Shown: in pieces, positions 27,849 to 37,511 of the stretch
How positions within the stretch are numbered: the first letter of the stretch is position 1
How the letters are laid out: each line of letters opens with the position of its first letter
From: Clostridium muellerianum
GTDB taxonomy: Bacteria; Bacillota; Clostridia; Clostridiales; Clostridiaceae
NCBI RefSeq assembly: GCF_012926525.1
Contig: NZ_JABBNI010000058.1
Coordinates: forward strand, 1-64,000
Direction of reading: 5' to 3'
Length of the DNA: 64,000 nt
Position numbers and translations under genes: made by a program
The notes under the pieces: generated by a model
Seen by the model: the letters and a program-made list of their open reading frames with translations, nothing else
Database searches by the model: none
What the model was told of the DNA's origin: nothing

Positions 27849-28007
27849 AGGCATATGAAAGAAAATAGCAAGTCAAAGATGTTAGTATATTTTGTGTCAG
27901 ACAAGGAAACAGGTTCCGCTGATAGTTGTTCTATCAAAGGGTTCTGTTGACGCAGTATGACGCAAAATATACTAACATACTGACTTGTTATTTTTTTGAA
28001 TATGCCT
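27849..28007. mobile_element. 159-bp MITE with ~45-bp terminal inverted repeats, copy 2
   Basis: Same length and nearly the same sequence as 3908-4066, with AGGCATAT and ATATGCCT ends. It lies between the start of the NlpC/P60 gene and the stop of the AraC-like gene; its right end is 6 bases from the AraC stop codon. Its strong folding could terminate the AraC transcript. Confidence 0.82.
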
Positions 28008-28012
28008 TATGG

Positions 28013-28888
28013 TTAATTCTTAAAATTTGATGCTACCATTAACTCATAAAACTGCTTAGGAGTAACACCATATTCATTCTTAAAAGCTCTAAAAAAATTT
28101 GAGTAATCACCAAATCCAGATTGTTTGTAAACGCTATTTATTGGATAGTCTTTGAGAATTAATTCTTTTGCTTCAATTAATTTTTTCTGCACAATATACC
28201 TATGAATTGTAGTGCCTGTATGCCTTTTAAATTCCCTAGCTAAGTGAAATTTACTAAGATAAAACTCTTTAGAAAGTTCATCAATGGTAATGTCTTTATC
28301 CAGGTGATTGTTAATATACTCAACTATTCTATCAATGAGATTGCTCTTTTTTACATCAATATTTGAGTTTGATTTATCGTCTAAAACAAAATTGCTTAAG
28401 TTTATGATAAGCTCAACAATATAAGCCTTATATAGTAAATCTTTGCCAAAGTCTTTGTGATTCTCAAGTAGCAATAGCTTATTGAGCTGCGTTTTTATAT
28501 TTTGCTGAGTTTCAATATCGGCTCTTATTACGCTTCTTTTTTCTATGCTTTCAAAGCATAGAGTAAGATCAGTTGTTGGTGTTGATAACCCTTTCAGAAA
28601 GGATTTGTTTATCCAAAGTACAATACGCTCATAGGGAACCTTCATACTATTAATAACTGCTTGATGGAGCTCTTTTGTATTAATTAATATAATGTCACCT
28701 AGTTTCAAATTATAGGATTTGCCTTCGATTAAATATTTAACATCTCCAGAAATGAATAGATAAAACTCATAAAAATCATGATGATGTAAGTTTACAATAT
28801 TAAGATCAGTATTTAAATAGTGAAAAACTTCATAATCACTAGAAAGCATATATTGGCGTGTTAAATATTTGTGTATATTTTTTCTCAT
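28013..28888 (-). CDS. AraC-family regulator of the uronate operon
   Basis: 291 residues. An N-terminal cupin-type sugar-sensing domain (HHHDFYEFYLFISGDVKYLIEGKS) and a C-terminal double helix-turn-helix (ITIDELSKEFYLSKFHLAREFKRHTG and the second helix GFGDYSNFFRAFKNEYGVTPKQF). It is divergent from uxuA across a 320-base spacer and is therefore probably its activator, with a glucuronate-pathway intermediate or the oligosaccharide as ligand (inference). AAGGTGAT precedes the ATG. Confidence 0.88.
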   Translation of the reverse strand: MRKNIHKYLTRQYMLSSDYEVFHYLNTDLNIVNLHHHDFYEFYLFISGDVKYLIEGKSYNLKLGDIILINTKELHQAVINSMKVPYERIVLWINKSFLKGLSTPTTDLTLCFESIEKRSVIRADIETQQNIKTQLNKLLLLENHKDFGKDLLYKAYIVELIINLSNFVLDDKSNSNIDVKKSNLIDRIVEYINNHLDKDITIDELSKEFYLSKFHLAREFKRHTGTTIHRYIVQKKLIEAKELILKDYPINSVYKQSGFGDYSNFFRAFKNEYGVTPKQFYELMVASNFKN

Positions 28889-29209
28889 TTTATTATCACC
28901 TTCTTAACAAATTGTATAAATTGCATTAGACTTGCTGAAGAATTCCTATGTTAAACGTTATATTTGCAAAAAATGGATAAATAAAGTGGCGATTTATAGT
29001 TGAGGTTAACTACATCATATTTTATTACAGCAATTTTTGCAAGTTTTAAAGCAATTAAAACATATTTTTTTTGTTTCTATGCAGCTATAATTTAATCATA
29101 GTGATTGAATTACAGCAGGTGAAAAGATTTACACAGCAAAATCTTGATAATTTAATCACAATGAAAAATTAAAGGATTTATTTTGCACAAATTAAGAGGA
29201 GGAATAATG
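28889..29209. other. Divergent control region araC-like / uxuA
   Basis: A TATAAT at 29086-29091 with no good -35 at the right spacing is the best uxuA promoter candidate. A weak -35 fits an activator-dependent promoter. Two near-copies of AATTTAATCA occur close by (about 29090 and 29149). I cannot assign operators with confidence. Confidence 0.4.
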
Positions 29210-30265
29210 ATGAAATTATCATTTAGATGGTATGGAAACGATGACCCTGTAAAAATCGAGTACATTAAACAAATTCCAAACATGGATAGTATCGTAACTG
29301 CTATATATGATGTTCCTGTAGGAGAAAAGTGGAGTATGGATAGCATACTAAAGCTTAAGAAAAGAGTTGAGGATGCTTGTTTAAAATTTGATGTAATTGA
29401 AAGTGTTCCAGTACATGAAGATATTAAACTGGGTCTTCCTACAAGAGATAAATATATTGAGAATTATAAAGAAAATATAAGAAATCTAGGTAAAGCTGGA
29501 GTTAAGGTAATATGCTATAATTTTATGCCTGTATTTGACTGGACAAGAACGCAGCTAGATAAGAAATTAGAAGATGGATCAACTGCTCTTGTTTATTATG
29601 TTGATCAGATTAAAGATATGGATCCTCTTACTGGTGAACTTTCTCTACCAGGTTGGGACTCAAGCTATACAAAGGAATCTTTAAAAGAAGTATTTGATAA
29701 ATATGCCAAGGTAGATAAAGAAACTTTATGGAGTAACCTTGAATACTTTCTTAAGGAAATTATACCTGTTGCCGAAGAAGCTGACGTTAAGATGGCAATT
29801 CATCCAGATGATCCACCTTATGATATCTTTGGACTTCCAAGAATAATTACAAATGAAGAAAATTTGGACAGATTCTTAAAATTAGTAGATAGCAAATATA
29901 ACGGTATTACCTTTTGTACAGGTTCTCTTGGCTCGGGAAACTTCAATGATGTAGTAAAGATGATAGACAAGTATGCTAGCCAGGGACGTATACATTTCAT
30001 GCATGTTAGGAATGTAAAGCTTTTAGAAGATGGTAGTTTTGAAGAAAGTGCACACTATTCACCTTGTGGATCTTTAGATATTGTTGAAATTATGAAGGTA
30101 CTTTATAAGAATAACTTTGATGGATATCTTCGTCCAGACCATGGAAGAATGATTTGGGGTGAAACAGGAAGACCAGGATACGGTTTGTACGATCGTGCAT
30201 TAGGTGCAATGTATATAACAGGAATATGGGAAACTCTTGAAAAAACAAGTAAAGGAGAGAAATAA
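29210..30265 (+). CDS. uxuA: Mannonate dehydratase
   Basis: 351 residues. Dehydrates D-mannonate to 2-keto-3-deoxygluconate. The N-terminus [14 protein letters not shown] and the blocks [52 protein letters not shown] and YLRPDHGR are those of UxuA, with the metal-binding Cys and His residues present. I use the second of two adjacent ATGs (29210), 7 bases after AGGAGG. First gene of the uronate operon; the next gene starts 1 base after its stop. Confidence 0.95.
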   Translation: MKLSFRWYGNDDPVKIEYIKQIPNMDSIVTAIYDVPVGEKWSMDSILKLKKRVEDACLKFDVIESVPVHEDIKLGLPTRDKYIENYKENIRNLGKAGVKVICYNFMPVFDWTRTQLDKKLEDGSTALVYYVDQIKDMDPLTGELSLPGWDSSYTKESLKEVFDKYAKVDKETLWSNLEYFLKEIIPVAEEADVKMAIHPDDPPYDIFGLPRIITNEENLDRFLKLVDSKYNGITFCTGSLGSGNFNDVVKMIDKYASQGRIHFMHVRNVKLLEDGSFEESAHYSPCGSLDIVEIMKVLYKNNFDGYLRPDHGRMIWGETGRPGYGLYDRALGAMYITGIWETLEKTSKGEK

Positions 30266-30266
30266 A

Positions 30267-31124
30267 ATGAAATTACCTTTTAATATAGATTTAAATAATA
30301 AAATAGTAGTAATTACTGGTGCTGGTGGCATACTTTGTGGCGGTTTTGCAAAAGCAGTAGCTCAGTGTGGAGCTAAGGTTGCACTACTTGACCTGAATAA
30401 AGCAGCAGCTGATAAAGTTGCAGAAGAAATAAATGCAGCTGGAGGAACTGCTATTGGTGTTGAAACAAATGTGCTTGATATTGAAAGCATTAAAAAAGCG
30501 AGAAACGAAATAGCTGAAAAATTTGGTACTTGTGATATTTTAATAAATGGTGCAGGTGGAAATAATCCAAAGGGGACTACTTCGAAGGATTATTTATTTA
30601 AAGAAGATTTAGAAAATAAGGAAGAAGGAATTAAAACTTTCTTTGATCTAGATCCTAAAGGAATAGAATTTGTTTTCAATTTAAACTTTTTAGGAACATT
30701 ACTTCCTACTCAAGTTTTTGTGAAGGATATGATAGGTAAAGAGGATGCAAGCATATTAAATATTTCTTCAATGAATGCATTTACGCCACTTACAAGAATT
30801 CCAGCTTATAGTGGAGCGAAAGCAGCTGTTTCAAACTTTACTCAATGGCTTGCAGTACATCTTTCAAAAGTAGGAATCAGATGTAATGCTATAGCACCTG
30901 GATTTTTCTTAACAAATCAAAATAGGGGATTACTTGTAAATGAAGATGGAAGCTATACTGAAAGAGCTCAAAAGATAATAAATGCTACTCCAATGGCACG
31001 TTATGGGGAGGTTGAAGAGCTAACAGGAACACTTTTGTGGCTTTTAAATCATAAAGCTTCAGGCTTTGTAAATGGAGTAGTTGTACCAGTTGATGGAGGA
31101 TTCTCAGCTTATTCTGGTGTTTAA
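30267..31124 (+). CDS. uxuB: SDR-type fructuronate reductase (D-mannonate oxidoreductase)
   Basis: 285 residues. Rossmann short-chain dehydrogenase with TGAGGILCGGFA near the N-terminus (cofactor loop), NGAGG, catalytic Ser in ILNISSMNAF and YSGAKAA (Tyr-x-x-x-Lys). It corresponds to the short YjmF type that replaces the long-chain UxuB in Bacillus and clostridia, reducing fructuronate to mannonate with NADH. AAAGGAG overlaps the end of uxuA, so the two are tightly coupled. The assignment rests on family and position between uxuA and uxaC. Confidence 0.9.
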   Translation: MKLPFNIDLNNKIVVITGAGGILCGGFAKAVAQCGAKVALLDLNKAAADKVAEEINAAGGTAIGVETNVLDIESIKKARNEIAEKFGTCDILINGAGGNNPKGTTSKDYLFKEDLENKEEGIKTFFDLDPKGIEFVFNLNFLGTLLPTQVFVKDMIGKEDASILNISSMNAFTPLTRIPAYSGAKAAVSNFTQWLAVHLSKVGIRCNAIAPGFFLTNQNRGLLVNEDGSYTERAQKIINATPMARYGEVEELTGTLLWLLNHKASGFVNGVVVPVDGGFSAYSGV

Positions 31125-31149
31125 TAATCATTGAGTTATAAAAAAATAA

Positions 31150-31187
31150 TTCACTGCTAGGTACAGCTGTTTACATAGCAGTGAATT
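31150..31187 (+). terminator. Intercistronic hairpin after uxuB
   Basis: Stem TTCACTGCTA / TAGCAGTGAA, no good T-tract (TAGAACAA follows). It probably acts in processing or as a leaky terminator between uxuAB and the transporter, which starts about 200 bases on. Confidence 0.5.
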
Positions 31188-31383
31188 AGAACAATTATAT
31201 GAAATAAAATTGCCAATTTTCATACACCAAAATATAGTCTGAATAGTAAAAATAATAAGTTAACAGCAAGAAAATAATCAAATTCATAATTTTTAATACT
31301 GTTGTAATGGTTTAAAATCTTTTAGCGGAGTCTTAATTTAATTTCTTAAACAAATATAAAAAATAAGAATGGGGAGATGCAAC

Positions 31384-32745
31384 ATGGAAAATAAACCGAA
31401 ACAAAAATTAAGTTTAAAAGAAAAGATTGCTTATGGATTTGGAGATCTGGGAAATGGATTTATGTTTGACTTAGGGCAATCATATCTTCTAAAGTTTTAT
31501 ACTGATATACTAAGAATTCCAGGTGCTGTTGGAGGAAGTGTTTTCTTAATATCAAAAATATTTGATGCCTTTGCAGATACAACTGTTGGAACAATTGTAG
31601 ATTCAAGAAAGAATATAGGTAAAAGAGGAAAGTTTAGACCATTTATTCTATTTGCAACTATACCACTTGCAATTGCTACAGTACTATCGTTTTTAGCTCC
31701 TGATATATCAATGAATGGAAAAATAACCTTTGCTTATTGTACTTATATGCTATTTGGATTAGCGTATTCTTTTGTAAATATTCCATATGGTTCATTGGCA
31801 TCTGCAATGACTCAAGATCCAGTAGAAAGAACTCAGTTAGCTTCTTTTAGACAGGCTGGTTCTTCATTAGCTTTGTTGCTTACAGGAGTAGCTGTAATAC
31901 CTCTAATACTAAAGTTTTCTAATTCTAAAGTAGGTTATCCAGTAGTTATGGGGTTAATGGCATTAATCGGTGTAGTATTTCATTTAATTTGTTATAAAAA
32001 TACAGTAGAACATATAAGAGTTGATAATCCAGAGAAGAAAAAAGAACCTTTAAGTAAGATGTTTAAAGCACTTTTTTTAAATAGACCGCTAATGGTGTTA
32101 AATCTAATGAGCTTATTAACAATATCATCTTATAATCTTAAGGTAGCTATGATGGTATATTATGCTCAATATAACCTTGGTAATGCAAAATTAACAGCAA
32201 CTTTAAATTTCGTAAGTATAGGTTGTTCATTAATAGGTGTTGCAATAATGCCATTTGTTGTGAAGAAGATTGGAAAGAAGACTACTTATTTAGTAGGATT
32301 ATTTATATGGGTAGTTGGTGATTTAATAAACTATATGCTGCCTGGAAGTGCGAGTACATTTATGATATTTTCAGCTATTGCTTGGTTCGGAACTGCCTTT
32401 ATGAATGGTTTAAACTGGGCATTTATATCAGACACTATTGAATATGGTGAATGGAAAACAGGAGAGAGAACAGAAGGAATTATTTATTCTACCTATAGTT
32501 TCTGTAGAAAACTTGCTCAAGCTTTAGCGGGATTTATTCCAGGAGTAGTTTTAAGTATAATTGGATACGTTCCCAATGTTCATCAATCAGCAAGAACATT
32601 GGCAGGATTAAAATCATTAATGCTTTTATTTCCAGCTATTGGAGCAGGAATTGCTATTCTAGCCTTTATATTCCTATATAATTTAACAGACGAAAAATAC
32701 AAAGAGATTTTAGCTGACTTAGATGCAAGAAAAAATGCTATTTAA
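31384..32745 (+). CDS. GPH-family sugar:cation symporter (uronate or uronide uptake)
   Basis: 453 residues, about 12 membrane segments. The first helix (KIAYGFGDLGNGFMFDLGQSYLLKFYTDIL) and the loop FDAFADTTVGTIVDSRK are diagnostic of the glycoside-pentoside-hexuronide symporters, as is DTIEYGEWKTGERTEGIIYS late in the protein. Context in a glucuronate operon suggests hexuronate or an aldouronic oligosaccharide as substrate; the cytoplasmic GH31 downstream favours the latter. Start ATG 31384 with GGGGAG 8 bases upstream. Confidence 0.88.
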   Translation: MENKPKQKLSLKEKIAYGFGDLGNGFMFDLGQSYLLKFYTDILRIPGAVGGSVFLISKIFDAFADTTVGTIVDSRKNIGKRGKFRPFILFATIPLAIATVLSFLAPDISMNGKITFAYCTYMLFGLAYSFVNIPYGSLASAMTQDPVERTQLASFRQAGSSLALLLTGVAVIPLILKFSNSKVGYPVVMGLMALIGVVFHLICYKNTVEHIRVDNPEKKKEPLSKMFKALFLNRPLMVLNLMSLLTISSYNLKVAMMVYYAQYNLGNAKLTATLNFVSIGCSLIGVAIMPFVVKKIGKKTTYLVGLFIWVVGDLINYMLPGSASTFMIFSAIAWFGTAFMNGLNWAFISDTIEYGEWKTGERTEGIIYSTYSFCRKLAQALAGFIPGVVLSIIGYVPNVHQSARTLAGLKSLMLLFPAIGAGIAILAFIFLYNLTDEKYKEILADLDARKNAI

Positions 32746-32758
32746 AGGTAAGGTGATT

Positions 32759-34162
32759 ATGTTGAAAAAATTTATGGATGAAAATTTCTTATTAGTTAAC
32801 AATACAGCAGTAAATTTATATCACAATTATGCAAAGGAAATGCCTATTATTGATTATCACTGCCATCTAAATCCAAAAGAAATTTATGAAAATAAAAAAT
32901 TCAAAAATATAACAGAAGCATGGTTATATGGGGATCACTATAAATGGAGAGTTATGAGAAGCAATGGTATAGAGGAAAAATACATTACTGGAGATGCCAG
33001 TGATTATGAAAAATTCATGGCGTGGGCTAAAACAATGCCAATGGCTATAGGCAATCCTCTTTATCACTGGACACATTTAGAGCTTCAAAGATTTTTTCAA
33101 ATATATGAGCCTCTAAGTGAAAAAACTGCTCCTGTTATATGGGAAAAAGCAAATGAGCTAATTAATGGAGAAGATTTTGGAGCAAGGAACTTAATTAAAA
33201 AGTCAAATGTTAAAGTAATATGTACAACAGATGACCCAACAGATTCATTAGAATACCATATAAAACTTAAGGAAGATAACCAATTTGATACTAAAGTTTT
33301 ACCAACCTTTAGACCAGACAATGGTGTTGAAATAAATAAAGCTGGATTTAATTCCTGGGTTGAAAAGCTTGCACAAGTAGTTGGAAAGGCTATTAACAGC
33401 TATGATGAATTTTTAGAAGCGTTAGAGTTAAGAGTAAGGTTTTTCAACAGCGTAGGATGCAGGGTATCAGATCATGGTTTAAGCAGTGTAACATATATGG
33501 AAGCCTCAAAAAAAGAACTAGCTGAAATATTTGCAAGGGCTTTGAATGGTGAAGTTGTAAGTAAAGATGAAGAAAGTAAGTATAGAACATATACAATATT
33601 ATTTTTAGGCAAACTGTACTCAGAATTGGGATGGACAATGCAAATTCATATGGGAGCTTTAAGAAATAATAATACTAAGATGTTTAAAAGATTAGGAGCA
33701 GATATTGGATTTGATTCAGTTAATGATGAACAAATAGCATATCCTCTTTCTAGATTACTAGATTCATTGGAAGCAGAAAATTCTCTTCCTAAGGTTATAT
33801 TATATAACTTAAATCCAAAGGATAACTATGTTCTTGGTACTATGCTTGGAAACTTCCAAGGGAGTGAAGTACCAGGAAAGATACAATTTGGGTCAGCTTG
33901 GTGGTTCCTTGATAATAAACAAGGTATGATAGATCAAATGACAGCATTAGCTAACTTAGGGTTACTAAGCCGTTTTGTAGGAATGCTAACTGACTCCAGA
34001 AGTTTTTTATCCTATCCAAGACATGAGTATTTTAGAAGAATACTTTGTAACTTAATTGGAGAATGGGTTGAAAATGGAGAAATACCAGAGGATGTGGAAC
34101 TACTAGGAGATATTGTCCAAAATATATGTTACAATAACGCAAAAGAATATTTAGACATATAG
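32759..34162 (+). CDS. uxaC: Glucuronate isomerase
   Basis: 467 residues, the usual length. Interconverts D-glucuronate/D-fructuronate and D-galacturonate/D-tagaturonate. The N-terminal metal site MPIIDYHCHLNPKEI and the blocks ICTTDDPTD, LGWTMQIHMGALRNNN, GMLTDSRSFLSYPRHEYFRR are characteristic. The ATG at 32759 has AAGGTAAGGTG just upstream and lies 13 bases after the transporter stop. No tagaturonate-branch genes (uxaA, uxaB) are in the window, so glucuronate is the probable substrate. Confidence 0.95.
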   Translation: MLKKFMDENFLLVNNTAVNLYHNYAKEMPIIDYHCHLNPKEIYENKKFKNITEAWLYGDHYKWRVMRSNGIEEKYITGDASDYEKFMAWAKTMPMAIGNPLYHWTHLELQRFFQIYEPLSEKTAPVIWEKANELINGEDFGARNLIKKSNVKVICTTDDPTDSLEYHIKLKEDNQFDTKVLPTFRPDNGVEINKAGFNSWVEKLAQVVGKAINSYDEFLEALELRVRFFNSVGCRVSDHGLSSVTYMEASKKELAEIFARALNGEVVSKDEESKYRTYTILFLGKLYSELGWTMQIHMGALRNNNTKMFKRLGADIGFDSVNDEQIAYPLSRLLDSLEAENSLPKVILYNLNPKDNYVLGTMLGNFQGSEVPGKIQFGSAWWFLDNKQGMIDQMTALANLGLLSRFVGMLTDSRSFLSYPRHEYFRRILCNLIGEWVENGEIPEDVELLGDIVQNICYNNAKEYLDI

Positions 34163-34250
34163 GATAGTGCTGTACATGCATTTGCTTAGAATAAAACAAA
34201 TATAAAAATAAGTTAACACAGTTAGGGTAACTTTTAGGAGGAAAAATTAA

Positions 34251-36740
34251 GTGAAGATAAGTAATAAAATTTTAAGTATAAAGAATCATGACAATTATTT
34301 AGACATTGATACTAATGCTGCTAAGTATAGAATTATATTATTAAATGATGAAATTGTAAGAATTCGTTGTACTTTTGATGAAGAATTTGAAGAAGAAGCA
34401 TCCTATACATTAGTTATGACTGCATGGAAAGATAAAATGGATGATTTGCTAAAAGGGGAAAGAAAGAGAGTAGAAGCAGTTAGCAGCAGATATGAAGATT
34501 TTGATACCTATATCCTGTTATCCACAAAAAAATTAAACATAAATATTTATAAAGAACCTTTTGCCATAGAGATTACGGATAAGGAAGGTAATGTGCTGCA
34601 TTCAGACCTAAAAGAAAGATCCTATGTAAAAGATACTTTAGGAAGACTTTATCATTATTCTTGCATGGATGATGAAGATTATTTCTATGGATTTGGAGAA
34701 AAAACTGGCTATTTAAATAAGAAGAAAAGAAGAATGAGAATGCATAACGTAGATACTATAGGTTATGATTCAGAATATACAGATCCGTTATATAAGCACA
34801 TACCATTCTATGTAAAATATAACAATACAAACAGTATAGCAAGTGGAGTATTCTATCACAATTCTTATGACTCAACTTTTGATATGGGATGTGAGAGAAG
34901 CGGTTACTGGAATAAGTATAGCTATTTCTGTGCTGACGGCGGAGAGCTAGATGTATTCTTTATCTATGGTCCAAAGATAAAAGATGTTATAAGAAATTAC
35001 ACTGACTTAACAGGAAAAACTGCAATGCCTACAAAATATTCCTTGGGATATATGGGATCAACTATGTACTATACAGAATTAGATAAAAACTCGGATAAAG
35101 CTATTCTACAATTTTTAGATAGATGCAAGGAAGAAGGAATTCCTTGTGATGGCTTCTTTATGTCCTCAGGATACACAACAGGAGAAGATGGTAAAAGATA
35201 TGTATTCAATTGGAATCAGGATAGATTTGAAAACCCTGCAAGCTTTGTAAGTCAAGTAAATGAAAAAGGGGCCTCATTAGCACCTAACATAAAACCAGGT
35301 ATGTTAACTTCTCACCCACTATATAAGAAATTTGATGAAGCAGGGGCTTATATAAAGGATGAAAAAGAAGAAAAATCACAAATTGATAGATATTGGGGAG
35401 GTCCAGCTTCCTTTGTAGATTTTACAAACCCTAAGGGTAGAGAGTTGTGGAAGAAACATTTAACAGAATCTTTAGTTTCTCTTGGAATTACATCTATATG
35501 GAATGACAACAACGAATATGAAATAAATGATTCAGAAGCTGTTTGTTATTTTGAAGGCATGAAGAAAGAAGTTAGTGCTTTAAGACCAATAATGCCAAAC
35601 CTAATGGCATTCATGGCAAAGGAAACAATAGCAGAAGTATATCCAAATACAAGACCATATATAACAAACAGAGCTGGATTTGCAGGAATCCAACGTTACG
35701 CTCAAACTTGGGCAGGAGACAACAATACAAGCTGGAAGAGCTTAAAATTTAATATTCCTGTAATACTAGGAATGGGACTTTCAGGGGTTGCAAACCAAGG
35801 TTGTGATATAGGTGGGTTTTTCGGTCAAGCACCTGAGCCAGAACTATTTGTAAGATGGGTTCAAAATGGAATATTCCAACCAAGATTCTCTATTCACTCT
35901 TGTAACAATGATAACACTGTTACTGAACCATGGATGTATCCATCTTATACAAAATATATAAGAGAAGCAATAAAACTTAGATATAAATTAGTACCATATT
36001 TATACTCAATGCTTTTTGAAGCAGCTACAGAAGGATCTCCAGTTATGAGACCTTTAGTATATGAATTTGAAAATGATAAAAAGGTACTTGAAGAAAGCTT
36101 TGATTTCATGTTTGGAAGTTCTATATTAGTTGCAAACGTGGTTGACAAGGGTGCAAAAATAAGAAAGGTTTACCTTCCAAAAGGAACTGCTTGGTTTGAT
36201 TGGAATACAAAACAGATCTATCAAGGAGGACAGACAATTGAAGTTGAAGTTGCACTAGGTTCAATTCCAATGTTCTTTAGAAGTGGAGCAATCATACCGA
36301 TGGCTGAAAGTTTAATGAATATTCATAATGATTCAATAGAAACACTTAAGTTCTTAATAGAGCCATCAGAGGAATCTAGTTTTGTATTATATGAAGATGA
36401 TGGCAATACTAATAACTACAAAAATGGAGAATATTTAAAGACATTAGTATCATTGAAGAGAAATAACGGAGTTAAAATTACTTTTGAAAAAGAAGGTAAT
36501 TATGACAAGCAACCTAAAGAAATAAATATAGATTTAATATGTAAGGACATAGCTCCAGTTCAAGTAAGCTTAAAAGATAAAAAGCTTCCTATGTTCCTAG
36601 ATATAAGACAATGGGAAGTAAGCGAAGAAGGCTGGTATTTCGATATAGAGCAAAAAACAGCTAAAATAAAATATGCAAATATAGTTGGAAATTATGAGCT
36701 TAATATTAACTTTAGTGTAAAAGATTTAATTTCTATATAA
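34251..36740 (+). CDS. GH31 alpha-glycosidase, cytoplasmic
   Basis: 829 residues, no signal peptide. GH31 barrel with the nucleophile motif WNDNNE near residue 420 and the acid/base region TWAGDNNTSW near 490. N-terminal beta-sandwich and a C-terminal beta region complete the fold. Family activities include alpha-glucosidase, alpha-xylosidase and sulfoquinovosidase; the specificity cannot be read here. Its place between uxaC and kdgA suggests that it frees uronate or a linked sugar from an imported oligosaccharide. It starts with GTG at 34251, 9 bases after AGGAGG; the frame has no better ATG. Confidence 0.88.
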   Translation: MKISNKILSIKNHDNYLDIDTNAAKYRIILLNDEIVRIRCTFDEEFEEEASYTLVMTAWKDKMDDLLKGERKRVEAVSSRYEDFDTYILLSTKKLNINIYKEPFAIEITDKEGNVLHSDLKERSYVKDTLGRLYHYSCMDDEDYFYGFGEKTGYLNKKKRRMRMHNVDTIGYDSEYTDPLYKHIPFYVKYNNTNSIASGVFYHNSYDSTFDMGCERSGYWNKYSYFCADGGELDVFFIYGPKIKDVIRNYTDLTGKTAMPTKYSLGYMGSTMYYTELDKNSDKAILQFLDRCKEEGIPCDGFFMSSGYTTGEDGKRYVFNWNQDRFENPASFVSQVNEKGASLAPNIKPGMLTSHPLYKKFDEAGAYIKDEKEEKSQIDRYWGGPASFVDFTNPKGRELWKKHLTESLVSLGITSIWNDNNEYEINDSEAVCYFEGMKKEVSALRPIMPNLMAFMAKETIAEVYPNTRPYITNRAGFAGIQRYAQTWAGDNNTSWKSLKFNIPVILGMGLSGVANQGCDIGGFFGQAPEPELFVRWVQNGIFQPRFSIHSCNNDNTVTEPWMYPSYTKYIREAIKLRYKLVPYLYSMLFEAATEGSPVMRPLVYEFENDKKVLEESFDFMFGSSILVANVVDKGAKIRKVYLPKGTAWFDWNTKQIYQGGQTIEVEVALGSIPMFFRSGAIIPMAESLMNIHNDSIETLKFLIEPSEESSFVLYEDDGNTNNYKNGEYLKTLVSLKRNNGVKITFEKEGNYDKQPKEINIDLICKDIAPVQVSLKDKKLPMFLDIRQWEVSEEGWYFDIEQKTAKIKYANIVGNYELNINFSVKDLISI

Positions 36741-36763
36741 ATAGAGTTTATATAATCAACTAA

Positions 36764-36796
36764 GAATCAGGTAGAGTTTGAAACTCCATCTGATTC
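36764..36796 (+). terminator. Hairpin between GH31 and kdgA
   Basis: Stem GAATCAGGTAGAGTTT / AAACTCCATCTGATTC followed by AAGTTTTC. The weak T-tract makes it a possible leaky terminator or processing site. Confidence 0.5.
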
Positions 36797-36846
36797 AAGT
36801 TTTCACTTCATAAAGAAAAAGATTTACTAGTACGAGGAGGATTAAG

Positions 36847-37494
36847 ATGAAAAGAATTGAAATTATACAAAAGATAATGGAATGTGGCGTTGTAGCGGTA
36901 ATAAGAGCTGAATCAAAAAAGCAGGGAATAAAAGTTATAGATGCAGTAAAAAAAGGTGGAATAAAAGCTTTAGAGATAACTATGACTGTACCTGGGGCAA
37001 TAGATATCATAAAAGAAATATCAGAAATATATAAAGATGAGGATTTAATTATAGGGGCAGGAACAGTACTTGACCCAGAAACAGCAAGAGCTTGTATACT
37101 TGCGGGAGCAAAATATATAGTAAGTCCGTATCTAGATATTGAAACTATTAAGCTATGTAACAGATATAGAATAGCAGTGATGCCAGGAATAATGACTGTA
37201 AAAGAAGCAGTTGAAGCATTAGAATATGGTGCTGAAATACTAAAGGTATTTCCAGGAAACGCTTATGGTCCATCAATTATTAATTCTTTTAAAGGTCCAA
37301 TTCCACAAGGAAACTTTATGCCAACAGGTGGAGTTAATTTAGATAACATAAAGGACTGGATAAAAGCAGGAGCTGTAGCAGTGGGTACAGGTGGAGATTT
37401 AACTAAGGGTGCTAAAACAGGAGATTATGAATTAGTTACTGAAACAGCAGCAAAATTTGTTGAAGAAGTAAGAAAAGCAAGGGCTAATATTTAA
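36847..37494 (+). CDS. kdgA: 2-keto-3-deoxy-6-phosphogluconate aldolase
   Basis: 215 residues. Class I aldolase that cleaves KDPG into pyruvate and glyceraldehyde 3-phosphate. Motifs: VVAVIRAESKKQG, GIKALEITMTVPGA (catalytic Glu), GAGTVLDPETA, Schiff-base Lys in AKYIVSPYLD-to-EILKVFPGNA region, and phosphate-binding FMPTGGVN. GGAGG precedes the ATG, and kdgK follows 17 bases later. It closes the uronate pathway. Confidence 0.94.
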   Translation: MKRIEIIQKIMECGVVAVIRAESKKQGIKVIDAVKKGGIKALEITMTVPGAIDIIKEISEIYKDEDLIIGAGTVLDPETARACILAGAKYIVSPYLDIETIKLCNRYRIAVMPGIMTVKEAVEALEYGAEILKVFPGNAYGPSIINSFKGPIPQGNFMPTGGVNLDNIKDWIKAGAVAVGTGGDLTKGAKTGDYELVTETAAKFVEEVRKARANI

Positions 37495-37511
37495 GTGAGG
37501 TGTAAGCATAA

